DNA of 64,000 bases from an uncultured beta proteobacterium (lineage in GTDB: Bacteria > Pseudomonadota > Gammaproteobacteria > Burkholderiales > Burkholderiaceae_E). This document shows, piece after piece, positions 10,505 to 19,451 of this stretch. Location: positions 62,001 to 126,000 of the forward strand of contig CAIZNI010000066.1 in the NCBI GenBank assembly GCA_903934295.1. Direction: 5' to 3'. Position 1 is the stretch's first letter; each line of letters starts with the position of its first letter. Position numbers and translations under genes: made by a program. The notes under the pieces were generated by a model, which was not told the origin of the DNA, searched no databases, and worked only from the letters and a program-made list of their open reading frames with translations.

Positions 10505-10689
10505 TCCTTCGTCTGATAGACGTAGGCCTTTTGCGCCACGCGCGACTGGCGGTTGCGCTCGGTGGTGTCGACGTCCTGCTGGTGGTCCCACCAGATCGCC
10601 CGGCCCTTGCGCTGCTCGTCTTCGAGCTGCGGCCTGGCCTGCTTGAGCTGTTTCAGGAACTGGGTGATCTCGGATTCGTACATGGCCAT
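10501..10689 (-). CDS. DUF3460 family small protein (62 aa)
   Basis: The sequence MYESEITQFLKQLKQARP and the segment QRKGRAIWWDHQ match the DUF3460 family, a small protein of unknown function found beside scpA in Burkholderiales. I place the start at the ATG at 10689 because GGGAG lies eight bases before it; a TTG at 10704 is also in frame, and a second ATG is two codons downstream. Overlap with scpA by four bases implies coupled translation. Confidence 0.85.
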   Translation of the reverse strand: MAMYESEITQFLKQLKQARPQLEDEQRKGRAIWWDHQQDVDTTERNRQSRVAQKAYVYQTKE

Positions 10690-10710
10690 GTCGTGTGCTC
10701 CCAACCCGGT

Positions 10711-10716
10711 ATTTTA
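10711..10716 (-). promoter_or_regulatory. Possible -10 box for DUF3460-scpA
   Basis: TAAAAT on the minus strand lies 21 bases before the DUF3460 start and overlaps the end of the sulP gene. No good -35 is seen, so support is limited. Confidence 0.3.
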
Positions 10717-12390
10717 CGACACATCGCCTGCCGGACGGCGGCGCGCGTCGGCCAGCGCCGATTCGAAGTCGGAGAACAGGTTCTCGGGGCCCAGTTCCTC
10801 CAGGAAACCCGAGCGGCCGAGCAGCGAGAGCGGCTGTTCGGTCGGCTCGGCCAGGATCAGCCGTCCACCGCGCTTTTGCAGCATCTTCAGCAGCGCTTGC
10901 AGCGCCTCCAGGCCGGTGGTGTCGAGGTTGATCACCTGATGCAGTTCCAGGATCACGATCTGGCCCGGCGGCATCGCCGGATCCATCAGCGCCTCGAGCT
11001 TGGTGACCGACCCGAAGAACAGCGATCCGAAGACGCGATAGGCCCGTATCCGGCGTCCGTCGGACAGCTTCGACAGGTCCGATGGCAGCCGGATCGGCTC
11101 GACCCGGGTCAGCGTCGAGATCCGGTAGATGAAGAACAGGCTGGCCAGCACCAGACCGACCTCGATGGCCACCGTGAGATCCAGAATGACCGTGAGCAGG
11201 AAGGTCGCGAGCATGATGGTGCGGTACATCAGCGAGAACTGGCGCAGCCGCAGGAAGGCCTTCCAATCGCCCATGTTGTAGGCGACGAAGAGCAGGATCG
11301 CCGCCAGCACCGCCAGCGGAATGTCGCGCGCCAGCGGGGCGAACACCAGCACGATCGCGGCCAGCGTGATCGCGTGGATGATGCCGGCCACCGGCGTGCG
11401 GGCGCCGCTGCGCACGTTGGTGACCGTCCGGGCGATGGTGCCGGTGGCGGCGATGCCGCCGAAGAACGGCGCCACCACGTTGGCGATGCCCTGCGCCATC
11501 AGTTCCTGATTGGGGTCGTGGCGATCCTCGATCATGCCGTCGGCCACCCGCGCGCACAGCAGCGATTCGATGGCGCCCAGCAGCGCGATCGAGAGGATCG
11601 GACCGGCCAGGTTGCGCACCACCTCCCAGTCGAAGGCCGGCACGCCGAAGGGCGGCAGCGTGCGGGGAATGCCGCCGAACCGGCTGCCGATGGTCTCGAC
11701 ATTCAGACCGAACACGCTCACCGCCAGGGTGCCCAGGACGATCACCACCACCGTGCCCGGGATGCGGGCCAGCCATCGCCGCCAGCGCGCGTCGTTGTCC
11801 TTGTAGGATTTCGGCCAGACGACCACCAGGAGCAGCGCCGCCAGCGCCAGGCCCAGCGCGCTCGGGTTCAGGGTCCGGGCATGGTTGGCGATGGCCTCGA
11901 TCTGGCCAAAGAAGTGCGCCGGCATCCGGGGAATCGCCAGGCCGAAGAAGTCCTTCACCTGCTGCAGGGCGATGATGACCGCGATGCCATTGGTGAACCC
12001 GATCACGATCGACACCGGGATGAACCGGATCAGGCTGCCCAGCCGCAGCGCACCCATGGCGAACAGCAGCACGCCGGCGCCGATGGTCGCGATCAGCAGG
12101 CTGGGCACGCCGTAGCGCTCGACGATGCCGTAGAGCAGGGCGACGAAGGCGCCGGCCGGGCCGCCGATCTGCACGCGCGATCCGCCGAACACCGAGATCA
12201 GCAGTCCGGCGACGATGGCGGTGAAGATGCCGGCCTCGGGCTTGACGCCGCTGGCGATGCCGAAGGCCATGGCCAGCGGCAGGGCGACCACCCCGACGGT
12301 GACGCCGGCCGCGAGGTCGGCGGAAAAATCCTGTCGGGTGTAGGTGCGAAGCGCGTCGACCAGGCGCGGGCGGAACGGGAAAGAGATCAT
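10714..12390 (-). CDS. SulP-family inorganic anion transporter with STAS domain (558 aa)
   Basis: The N-terminal 420 residues are a succession of hydrophobic helices with the SulP motifs (AAGVTVGVVALPLAMAFGIA near residue 27, IGFTNGIAVIIALQQVKDFFG, and QELMAQGIANVVAPFFGG). A cytoplasmic STAS domain follows at about 448-548 with NLDTTGLEALQ, the loop that in related anti-sigma-factor antagonists carries the phosphorylatable residue. Proteins of this type carry sulfate, bicarbonate or dicarboxylates across the inner membrane. The substrate cannot be read from sequence. No carbonic anhydrase or sulfur gene is adjacent. Confidence 0.9.
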   Translation of the reverse strand: MISFPFRPRLVDALRTYTRQDFSADLAAGVTVGVVALPLAMAFGIASGVKPEAGIFTAIVAGLLISVFGGSRVQIGGPAGAFVALLYGIVERYGVPSLLIATIGAGVLLFAMGALRLGSLIRFIPVSIVIGFTNGIAVIIALQQVKDFFGLAIPRMPAHFFGQIEAIANHARTLNPSALGLALAALLLVVVWPKSYKDNDARWRRWLARIPGTVVVIVLGTLAVSVFGLNVETIGSRFGGIPRTLPPFGVPAFDWEVVRNLAGPILSIALLGAIESLLCARVADGMIEDRHDPNQELMAQGIANVVAPFFGGIAATGTIARTVTNVRSGARTPVAGIIHAITLAAIVLVFAPLARDIPLAVLAAILLFVAYNMGDWKAFLRLRQFSLMYRTIMLATFLLTVILDLTVAIEVGLVLASLFFIYRISTLTRVEPIRLPSDLSKLSDGRRIRAYRVFGSLFFGSVTKLEALMDPAMPPGQIVILELHQVINLDTTGLEALQALLKMLQKRGGRLILAEPTEQPLSLLGRSGFLEELGPENLFSDFESALADARRRPAGDVS

Positions 12391-12453
12391 GGCGGGCAGC
12401 CGGCGGCGATTATTCGCGGTTCCCGCGATGTCGGCCGCCCGCGCCGCGCCGCA

Positions 12454-14586
12454 TCACCGGACCTTCATGCCCGGTTGCGCGCCCTGGTCCGGGTCGAGCA
12501 GGAAGATGCCTGTGCCGCGCGCCGGATCGTCCCAGCCGGCCGCCAGCACCATGCCTTCGGAGAGCCCGAACTTCATCTTGCGGGGAGCCAGGTTGGCGAT
12601 CATCACGGTGTGTCGACCGATCAGTTGCTCGGGCGAGTATGCCGAGCGAATACCGGAGAATACCGTGCGCGGCGTTTCCTCACCGCAGTCGAGCGTCAGG
12701 CGCAGCAGCTTTTCCGAGCCGGCAACCGTCTCGGCGTTGACGATGAGCGCAATTCGCAGGTCGAGCCGGGCGAAGTCGTCGATGGAGATCGTGGCCGGCG
12801 CCGACGCGGCCGCGTCGCCGGCCTTGTGGTCTGCCGCCTTGGGGTTTGCCGCCTTGACGGCGCCCGCCGCCTTCGCGACCGCCTTCGCCGCCGGCACCGC
12901 GGCGTCGGGCGCCGGCGCCGAACCGGCGGGCGGCTCGAACAGCGAGTCCAGCAGCTTCGGATCGACGCGGGTCATCAGGTGCTCGTAGCGGCTCACCTGG
13001 CGGGGCAGGCGCAGGCAGTCGGCCCAGCCGAGCGGCCCGGTCTGCAGGAAGGCTTCCGCCTTCAGGGCGAGCGCCGGCAGCACCGGTTTCAGCCAGACGG
13101 TCAGGGCATGGAACCCGGCCAGGCACACCGAGCAGATCGCCTGCAGTTCCTCGCGCCGCGCCGGGTCCTTGGCCAGGTCCCAGGGTTTGGCGGTGTCGAA
13201 GGTCTGATTGACGCGGTCGGCGAACTCCATCGCGATGCGCAGCGCCCGGCCGAAGTCGCGGCCCTCGTAGCACTGGGCGATGTCGGCACTCGCCGCGCCG
13301 ACATCGAGCGCCGTCCAGGCGGGGTGCTGCGCGACATCGGCGAGCTGGCCCTCGAACAGGCGGGTGAGGAAGTTCGAGGCGCGGCTGGCGATGTTCACAT
13401 ACTTGCCGACCAGGTCGGCATTGACGCGGGCCACGAAGTCATCGGGATTGAAGTCGAGGTCTTCGACATGCGAATTGAGCTTGGCGGCGATGTAGTAGCG
13501 CAGCCACTCGGGGTTCATCCCGATGTCCAGGTAGCGCAGCGGCGAGATCCCGGTGCCGCGGCTCTTGCTCATCTTGTCGCCGCTGACGGTGATGAAGCCG
13601 TGCACGAAGATGTTGTCGGGCACCTTGCGTCCCGAGAATCGCAGCATCGCCGGCCAGAACAGCGTGTGGAAGTAGATGATGTCCTTGCCGATGAAGTGGA
13701 ACTGCTCGACCCCCGGATCGGCGATGAATTCCTCGAAGCGCTGGGCGGTCTGGCGGGCCGCCCCGCCGGTGTCGAAGTGGTGCTTCAGGCTGGCGAGATA
13801 GCCGATCGGCGCGTCGAGCCAGACGTAGAAGTACTTGCCCGGCGCATCCGGGATCGGGATGCCGAAATAGGGCTCGTCGCGCGAGATGTCCCAGTCGCCC
13901 AGGCCCTGGTCGCCCTCGAGCCATTCGCGGGCCTTGTTGGCCACCTCGGACTGCAGCCGCCCGCCCAGGCTCCACTCGCGCAGGAAGTCCACGCAGCGCG
14001 GGTCCGACAGCCGGAAGAAGAAGTGTTCCGATGAGCGCAGCACCGGCGTGGCACCCGACAGCGTCGAGCGCGGATCCGTCAGATCGGTGGGCGAGTAGAC
14101 CGCGCCGCAGACCTCGCAGGCATCGCCGTACTGGTCCGCCGCGCCGCACTTCGGACACCCGCCCTTGATGTAGCGGTCGGGCAGGAACATGCCCTTGACC
14201 GGGTCGTAGAACTGCTCGATGGTCCGGGTGTCGATCAGGCCGGCGGCCTTCAGCGCCCGGTAGATCGACTGCGACAGCTCGGTGTTTTCCGGCGAATGGG
14301 TCGAGTGCCAGTGGTCGAATGAGATGTGAAAGCCCTGGAGGTAGCGCGGCCGCTCGGCCGCGATGCGCGCCACCAGTGCCTCGGGCGTGAGCCCCTCGGC
14401 CTGGGCCTTGAGCATGATCGGCGCGCCGTGCGCGTCGTCGGCGCACACGAAATGGACTTCGTGACCCTGCATCCGCTGGAACCGCACCCAGATGTCGGCC
14501 TGGATGTACTCCATGAAATGGCCGATGTGGAACGAGCCATTGGCGTACGGCAGGGCGGTGGTGACGAACAGGCGGCGCGCAGCCAT
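12454..14586 (-). CDS. metG: Methionyl-tRNA synthetase MetG (710 aa)
   Basis: The class I signatures are FHIGH at residues 19-23 and KMSKS at 338-342. Zinc-binding cysteines are at 144, 147, 157 and 160 ([18 protein letters not shown]). The anticodon-binding helical domain follows, then an Ala/Lys/Pro-rich linker at about 555-605, and a C-terminal EMAP/tRNA-binding domain ([15 protein letters not shown]) that mediates dimerisation in the long MetRS form. The enzyme charges tRNA-Met. It is divergent from apbC, the arrangement also seen in enterobacteria. Confidence 0.97.
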   Translation of the reverse strand: MAARRLFVTTALPYANGSFHIGHFMEYIQADIWVRFQRMQGHEVHFVCADDAHGAPIMLKAQAEGLTPEALVARIAAERPRYLQGFHISFDHWHSTHSPENTELSQSIYRALKAAGLIDTRTIEQFYDPVKGMFLPDRYIKGGCPKCGAADQYGDACEVCGAVYSPTDLTDPRSTLSGATPVLRSSEHFFFRLSDPRCVDFLREWSLGGRLQSEVANKAREWLEGDQGLGDWDISRDEPYFGIPIPDAPGKYFYVWLDAPIGYLASLKHHFDTGGAARQTAQRFEEFIADPGVEQFHFIGKDIIYFHTLFWPAMLRFSGRKVPDNIFVHGFITVSGDKMSKSRGTGISPLRYLDIGMNPEWLRYYIAAKLNSHVEDLDFNPDDFVARVNADLVGKYVNIASRASNFLTRLFEGQLADVAQHPAWTALDVGAASADIAQCYEGRDFGRALRIAMEFADRVNQTFDTAKPWDLAKDPARREELQAICSVCLAGFHALTVWLKPVLPALALKAEAFLQTGPLGWADCLRLPRQVSRYEHLMTRVDPKLLDSLFEPPAGSAPAPDAAVPAAKAVAKAAGAVKAANPKAADHKAGDAAASAPATISIDDFARLDLRIALIVNAETVAGSEKLLRLTLDCGEETPRTVFSGIRSAYSPEQLIGRHTVMIANLAPRKMKFGLSEGMVLAAGWDDPARGTGIFLLDPDQGAQPGMKVR

Positions 14587-14710
14587 TCGGGATCCCAGTC
14601 AAGGAGGACAATGTGGAGAACCCTCGATGGTAACAAACGCCCTTGCTAAACTGGGCACCCAGCGCACCCTGGTCTGACACTGTTCCGCCGCGATCTCAGG
14701 AGTTTCTCGA

Positions 14711-15799
14711 ATGGCCCTATCCGAATCCGATGTCCGTGACGTTCTCGCTGCGGTTGTCGACCCCAACACCGGCAAGGACCTGATCGCCGGCAAGTCGGCC
14801 AAGAACATCCGCGTCGATCAGGGCAGCGTCAGTGTCGACATCGAGCTCGGCTATCCGGCGCGCACCCAGATCGAACCGATTCGCCGGCAGGTGATCGCGG
14901 CCCTGCAAGCGCTGCCCGGTGCGGGCAATGTGACCGCCAACGTGTATCAGCGCATCATCGCCCATGCGGTCCAGCGCGGCGTGAAGCTGATGCCCAACGT
15001 CAAGAACATCATCGCGGTCGCCTCCGGCAAGGGTGGCGTCGGCAAGAGCACCACCGCGGTGAACCTGGCGCTGGCGCTCGCCTCCGAAGGCGCGTCGGTG
15101 GGCATGCTCGATGCCGACATCTACGGCCCCTCGCAGCCCATGATGCTGGGGATCACCGGTCGTCCCGAGACCCGCGATGGCAAGACGCTGGAACCCATGG
15201 AAGGTCACGGCATCCAGGCCAGCTCGATCGGCTTCATGATCGACATGGACACCCCGATGGTCTGGCGCGGGCCGATGGTCACCCAGGCGCTCGAGCAGCT
15301 GCTGCGCGACACCAACTGGCGCGACCTGGACTATCTGGTGATCGACATGCCCCCGGGCACCGGCGACATCCACCTGACGCTGTCGCAGAAGATCCCGGTC
15401 ACCGGGGCCATCATCGTCACCACCCCGCAGGACATCGCCCTGCTCGACGCACGCAAGGGCCTGAAGATGTTCGAGAAGGTCGGTGTACCGATCCTGGGCG
15501 TCGTCGAGAACATGGCCACCCACATCTGCTCGCAGTGCGGGCATGCCGAGCACATCTTCGGCCAGGGCGGTGGCGAGCGGATGGCCGCGCAGCACGAGGT
15601 CGAATACCTGGGCGGGCTGCCGCTGGACATCCGGATCCGCGAGCAGGCCGACTCCGGCTGCCCGACAGTGGTGGCCGATCCCGATGGCGAACTGGCCGAG
15701 ATCTATCGCGCCATCGCGCGCAAGGTGGCGGTGCGCATCGCTGACCGGGCGAGCGACATGTCGCTGAAATTCCCGAGCATCGTGGTGCAGAACACCTGA
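14711..15799 (+). CDS. apbC: Iron-sulfur cluster carrier ApbC/Mrp (362 aa)
   Basis: An N-terminal MIP18/DUF59 domain (residues 4-85) precedes a ParA/MinD-type ATPase with the deviant Walker A GKGGVGKST near 106-114 and LDADIYGPSQP. The CxxC used for cluster binding and dimerisation is in ICSQCGHAEHIF. The protein binds and transfers Fe-S clusters in an ATP-dependent way. AGGAG lies just before the ATG at 14698-14702. The neighbouring ABC permease starts 63 bp downstream and may be on the same mRNA. Confidence 0.95.
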   Translation: MALSESDVRDVLAAVVDPNTGKDLIAGKSAKNIRVDQGSVSVDIELGYPARTQIEPIRRQVIAALQALPGAGNVTANVYQRIIAHAVQRGVKLMPNVKNIIAVASGKGGVGKSTTAVNLALALASEGASVGMLDADIYGPSQPMMLGITGRPETRDGKTLEPMEGHGIQASSIGFMIDMDTPMVWRGPMVTQALEQLLRDTNWRDLDYLVIDMPPGTGDIHLTLSQKIPVTGAIIVTTPQDIALLDARKGLKMFEKVGVPILGVVENMATHICSQCGHAEHIFGQGGGERMAAQHEVEYLGGLPLDIRIREQADSGCPTVVADPDGELAEIYRAIARKVAVRIADRASDMSLKFPSIVVQNT

Positions 15800-15862
15800 T
15801 CGCGGGGTGGGCCGGATGGCGCCCGGCGGATCCCCTTGCCGGTATCGGCGCGGAGCAACCCC

Positions 15863-16912
15863 TTGAGCGCAGCATCGGCGAAACGGCAGAAGGCGCTGCC
15901 CCTGGGCCCCTGGTCGAGGGCGTCGGTGCTGCCTCTGATCGCGATCTTGCTGATCGCGGTCGTTTTCGCCGCCCTGTCGGTCGGGCAATTCCCGATCGGA
16001 CCCACGCAGGTGCTGAGCCTGTTCTGGTCCGCGCTGGCCGGTACACCCCCCTCCCTGAGCGACACCGCCGCGAGCCTCTTCTGGCAGGTTCGGGTGCCGC
16101 GGGTTTTTTGCGCGCTGCTGGTGGGTTGCGCGCTGGCCGCTGCGGGCGCCAGCCTGCAGTCGGTGTTTCGAAATCCGCTGGCTGCGCCCGACCTGCTGGG
16201 GGTGTCGGCCGGCGCTGCGCTCGGGGCGGTGATCGGCATTTTCCTGGAATGGGGTCCGCTGGCGATCCAGCTGGCGGCCTTTGGCGGGGGCCTTGGCGCG
16301 GTGGCGTTGGTGATGCTGGTCGGTCGCTGGCTGCCGATCCACGACCGCAGCCTGGGCCTGGTGCTCAGCGGTATTGCGGTGGGCAGCATGCTGGGTGCCC
16401 TGGTGGCCCTGGTCAAGACGCTGGCCGATCCGTATCGCCAGCTGCCGGCGATCACTTTCTGGCTGATGGGCAGCTTCGGTTCGGTCACGCTGAACGACCT
16501 GCGGATGCTCGCGATCGGGCTGGTGCTGTCGGTGGCGCCGCTGATCGTGCTGCGCTGGCGCGCCGATGCGCTGGTGCTCTCCGACGATGAGATCCGCTCG
16601 ATCGGCATCGATGCCGTCCGCCTTCGGCTTCTGCTGATCGCCTGCGCCACCCTGGCGGCCGCACTGACGGTGGCTGCTGCCGGGATCATCGGCTGGATCG
16701 GGCTGGTGGTGCCGCACGCGGCCAGGCTGCTGGTGGGCGCGCGGTTTTCCCGCCTGCTGCCGGTGGCGATGCTGATCGGCGGTCTGCTGATGCTGTTCAT
16801 CGATACCCTGGCGCGCAGCCTGACCGCTGCCGAGGTACCTCCAGGCGTCCTGACCGCACTCATCGGCGGGCCGGTCCTGTTCGCGCTCATGGTCCGGGGC
16901 GGGCGGCGATGA
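15863..16912 (+). CDS. FecCD/BtuC-family ABC transporter permease (349 aa)
   Basis: I choose a TTG start at 15863 because CGGAG sits seven bases upstream; an in-frame TTG at 15836 has no such site. The protein has about nine or ten hydrophobic helices with the family motifs RVPRVFCALLVGCALAAAG, FRNPLAAPDLLGVSAGAALG and, near the end, GLVVPHAARLLVG, which is the coupling helix region. The family imports iron-siderophores, heme or vitamin B12. The ATPase gene overlaps its stop. No substrate-binding protein or TonB receptor is nearby and there is no room for a long riboswitch, so the ligand is unknown. Confidence 0.9.
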   Translation: MSAASAKRQKALPLGPWSRASVLPLIAILLIAVVFAALSVGQFPIGPTQVLSLFWSALAGTPPSLSDTAASLFWQVRVPRVFCALLVGCALAAAGASLQSVFRNPLAAPDLLGVSAGAALGAVIGIFLEWGPLAIQLAAFGGGLGAVALVMLVGRWLPIHDRSLGLVLSGIAVGSMLGALVALVKTLADPYRQLPAITFWLMGSFGSVTLNDLRMLAIGLVLSVAPLIVLRWRADALVLSDDEIRSIGIDAVRLRLLLIACATLAAALTVAAAGIIGWIGLVVPHAARLLVGARFSRLLPVAMLIGGLLMLFIDTLARSLTAAEVPPGVLTALIGGPVLFALMVRGGRR

Positions 16913-17748
16913 AGGGCCCGTTCGATCCGCCGCGCGCGAGGATGCCGGATCCCGGCTCAAACGGTGTCGATTCCGGACTGCTGAGGACCCGGAGCCTGGT
17001 GATCGGCCACGCCCGCGCGCTGGCGCGCCTGCCGGACTTGCGCCTTGATGCGGGCGATGTGCTGGTGGTTCTCGGACCCAACGGGGTGGGCAAGACGACC
17101 CTGTTTCGCACCCTGCTGGGCGCGCTCGATCCGCTCGCCGGAGAGGTCCGCTGGTCGGGCTCGGCGGTCGGCGATTTCGACCCACGACGCTTGTCGCGGG
17201 TGCTGTCCTATGTGCCGCAGGCGGCCGAGTCGGCCTTCGAGATGCCGGCGGGCGACTATGTGCTGCTGGGACGGGTTGGCCGGCTGTCGGCGTTCGGTGC
17301 GCCCGGCCCCGAGGACATCGAGGCGGCGCGCGCCGCGATCGAGTCAGTCGGTCTGGGTGCGCTGGCCGATCGGCCACTGTCCCGGCTTTCGGGAGGCGAG
17401 CGACAGCTGGCAGCGATTGCCCGGGCGCTGGCCCAGGGCGCGGCGGCCCTGCTGCTCGATGAACCCACCGCCAGCCTGGATGCGGCGAATCAGCTGCGGG
17501 TGCTGCAGGCGCTCTCGCGGCTGGCCTTGGCCGGGCAGGCGATCCTCTACTCGACCCACGACCCGAATCACGCCCTGCTGCTGGGCTCGGCCGCGCTCGT
17601 GCTGGCGCCTGGCGGCGAATGCGCTTATGGACCGGTCGCCGATGTGGTGAGCGCGTCAGCGCTCTCGCACGCCTATGGGACCGTGATTGAAGAAGCCTCG
17701 ACCACCGCCGGCCGGCGCCTGTTCGCCTGGGGTGTGCCGCCTGTCTGA
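16909..17748 (+). CDS. ABC transporter ATP-binding protein, FecE/BtuD/HmuV type (279 aa)
   Basis: Walker A GPNGVGKTT is at residues 56-64, the Q-loop in YVPQAAES, the signature LSGGE at 160-164, Walker B LLLDE at 181-185 and the switch histidine in STHD. The ATG overlaps the permease stop (ATGA). About 25 extra N-terminal residues rich in Pro and Arg precede the domain, so the true start might be internal. It energises the adjacent FecCD-type permease. It ends facing xdhC with almost no gap. Confidence 0.9.
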   Translation: MKGPFDPPRARMPDPGSNGVDSGLLRTRSLVIGHARALARLPDLRLDAGDVLVVLGPNGVGKTTLFRTLLGALDPLAGEVRWSGSAVGDFDPRRLSRVLSYVPQAAESAFEMPAGDYVLLGRVGRLSAFGAPGPEDIEAARAAIESVGLGALADRPLSRLSGGERQLAAIARALAQGAAALLLDEPTASLDAANQLRVLQALSRLALAGQAILYSTHDPNHALLLGSAALVLAPGGECAYGPVADVVSASALSHAYGTVIEEASTTAGRRLFAWGVPPV

Positions 17749-17749
17749 C

Positions 17750-18739
17750 CTAGGTCGCGCAGGCTGGCCCGGCCGTCTCGAGCGGTTTCTTCTGGCGGAT
17801 TTCAACCGAATTCCTGACCGCGATGATCTCGGCGAGAATCGATACCGCGATCTCGCCCGGCGTCCGGCTGCCGATGTCTAGCCCGATCGGCCCGTGCAGC
17901 CGGCTGATCTCGTCGGCCGACAAGTCGAACAGGGCCATCCGCTCCTTGCGCTTGGCGGTGTTGGCCCGCGATCCCAGCGCCCCCACATAGAAGGCCGGCG
18001 ATTTCAGTGCTTCCAGCAGCACCATGTCATCGAGCTTCGGGTCATGGGTCAGGGCAACCACCGCACTGTGCGGGTCAAGATTGAGCTCCAGCGCGACATC
18101 GTCGGGCATCCCGGGCGCGAAGCGGCTGCCGGGCACGTCCCAGGTCAGGTTGAACTCCTCGCGGGGGTCGCAGCAGATCACCTCGAAGTCCAGCGCCAGT
18201 GCCATCTGGGCCAGCGCCCGTGACAATTGTCCCGCGCCGACCATGAGCAGGCGCCAGCGCGGTCCGAAGATCGCCCGCATCGTCGACCCATCGAAGGAGA
18301 AGGCCTCGCCCCGGTGTGCCGATTCCAGCACGACCTGGCCGCTGGACAGTTCGAGCCGGCGCGCCACGAGTTCATGGCGGGCAGTGCGGGCCAGTATCTC
18401 GTCGATCCAGCTCGCGTCGATCAGCGGCTCCTGGACGAGGCGCAGGTTACCGCCGCAGGGCAGGCCGAAGCGCGCCGCCTCGTCCTTGCTCACGCCGTAG
18501 CGAATCTCGGAGGGGCTGCTCACGCGTTCGCCGGTGCGGATCCGCTCGATCAGGTCGTCCTCGACGCAGCCGCCGGATACCGATCCCACCACCAGCCCGT
18601 CATCGCGCAGGGCGAGCAGCGCGCCGGGCGGTCGCGGGGCCGAGCCCCACGTCTCGACCACCGTGACGAGCCAGACTGCGCGGCCCGAGCGATGCCAGTC
18701 GCGGGCCTGTTGAAGTACCTGAAGGTCGAGGCTGTCCAT
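17750..18739 (-). CDS. xdhC: XdhC/CoxI-family molybdenum cofactor maturation protein (329 aa)
   Basis: The N-terminal XdhC/CoxI domain contains ETWGSAPRPPGALLALR and VGSVSGGCVEDDL, and the C-terminal Rossmann domain begins with RWRLLMVGAGQLSRALAQMA near residue 160. XdhC proteins bind the molybdenum cofactor, help install its terminal sulfur and insert it into xanthine dehydrogenase-type enzymes. It is last in the coxS-coxM-coxD-coxE-coxG-xdhC series, which supports that role here. The target large subunit is not in this cluster. Confidence 0.9.
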   Translation of the reverse strand: MDSLDLQVLQQARDWHRSGRAVWLVTVVETWGSAPRPPGALLALRDDGLVVGSVSGGCVEDDLIERIRTGERVSSPSEIRYGVSKDEAARFGLPCGGNLRLVQEPLIDASWIDEILARTARHELVARRLELSSGQVVLESAHRGEAFSFDGSTMRAIFGPRWRLLMVGAGQLSRALAQMALALDFEVICCDPREEFNLTWDVPGSRFAPGMPDDVALELNLDPHSAVVALTHDPKLDDMVLLEALKSPAFYVGALGSRANTAKRKERMALFDLSADEISRLHGPIGLDIGSRTPGEIAVSILAEIIAVRNSVEIRQKKPLETAGPACAT

Positions 18740-18785
18740 GTGTTTTCTCCTGCGCTGTGGCGGGGATACCGGTCCGCTGCGGGCT

Positions 18786-19451
18786 CTATCGGGTCAGCAG
18801 CCAGGTGATGAGCGAACCGGCGGCTGCGCCGATCGCGACCCAGCCCCAGGGGATGCCGCCGGCGGCAGTTGCCGGCCCGACCCCAGCCGTTGCGGGCGCG
18901 GCGGGTCGGGCCGCCGGTGCTGCGCGCTCGGGCTGCCCCTCGGCCGCCGTTGCCGCAACCCCTTCGGCCGTCACACCGACCGCCGCTTCGGTCACCGGTT
19001 GGGTGGTGGCCAGGTCGAGCAGGTATTTCTCGAAAGCGGTGAAGAACTCGCCGGCAACCTTGTTGGCCGCCGAGTCCACCAGCCGGGAGCCGATCTGCGC
19101 GATCTTGCCCCCGACCTGCGCCTTGGCGGTGTAACGCAGCACCGTCTGCTCGCCTTCGGCCGTCAGGACGACATCGGCCGAGCCCTTGCCAAAGCCGGCC
19201 ACACCGCCCTGACCGTCAAAATCGATGGTGTACGACGATGGCGGCTGCACATTGAGCAGGCGCAGCCGCCCCTTGAATCGGGCGTTGACGGGGCCGATCC
19301 GGACCGCCATCACCACGGTGTATTCATCCTCGCCGGTGAGCTCCATTGACTCGCAGCCGGTGATGCAGGCCTTGAGCGCCTGCGGATCGTTGAGCGCAGC
19401 CCACGCTTGCTCGATGCGGGCTGGCAGACGTCGTTCTCCCTCGAGATTCAT
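18786..19451 (-). CDS. coxG: CoxG-like SRPBCC protein with C-terminal membrane anchor (221 aa)
   Basis: Residues 1-150 match the carbon monoxide dehydrogenase subunit G family in the SRPBCC/START fold (MNLEGERRLPARIEQAWAAL, then DPQALKACITGCESMELTGED). An Ala/Pro-rich linker leads to a terminal hydrophobic helix IPWGWVAIGAAAGSLITWLL, probably a membrane anchor. In Oligotropha, CoxG is linked to membrane recruitment of CO dehydrogenase. The start overlaps the coxE stop by four bases. Confidence 0.88.
   Translation of the reverse strand: MNLEGERRLPARIEQAWAALNDPQALKACITGCESMELTGEDEYTVVMAVRIGPVNARFKGRLRLLNVQPPSSYTIDFDGQGGVAGFGKGSADVVLTAEGEQTVLRYTAKAQVGGKIAQIGSRLVDSAANKVAGEFFTAFEKYLLDLATTQPVTEAAVGVTAEGVAATAAEGQPERAAPAARPAAPATAGVGPATAAGGIPWGWVAIGAAAGSLITWLLTR

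Noticed and set aside
10531-14034. Very long open frame (1167 codons) opposite sulP and metG
   Set aside because: It is rich in Arg, Gln, His, Asp and Gly, has no family resemblance and lies antisense to two well-supported genes. It is a GC-rich shadow frame.
15800-15862. Cobalamin riboswitch upstream of the FecCD-type permease
   Set aside because: Only 63 bp separate apbC from the permease, too short for the element, and no conserved box is seen.
14717-17377. 886-codon minus-strand open frame opposite apbC, the permease and part of the ATPase
   Set aside because: The composition is that of a shadow frame, and the plus-strand genes have complete motifs.
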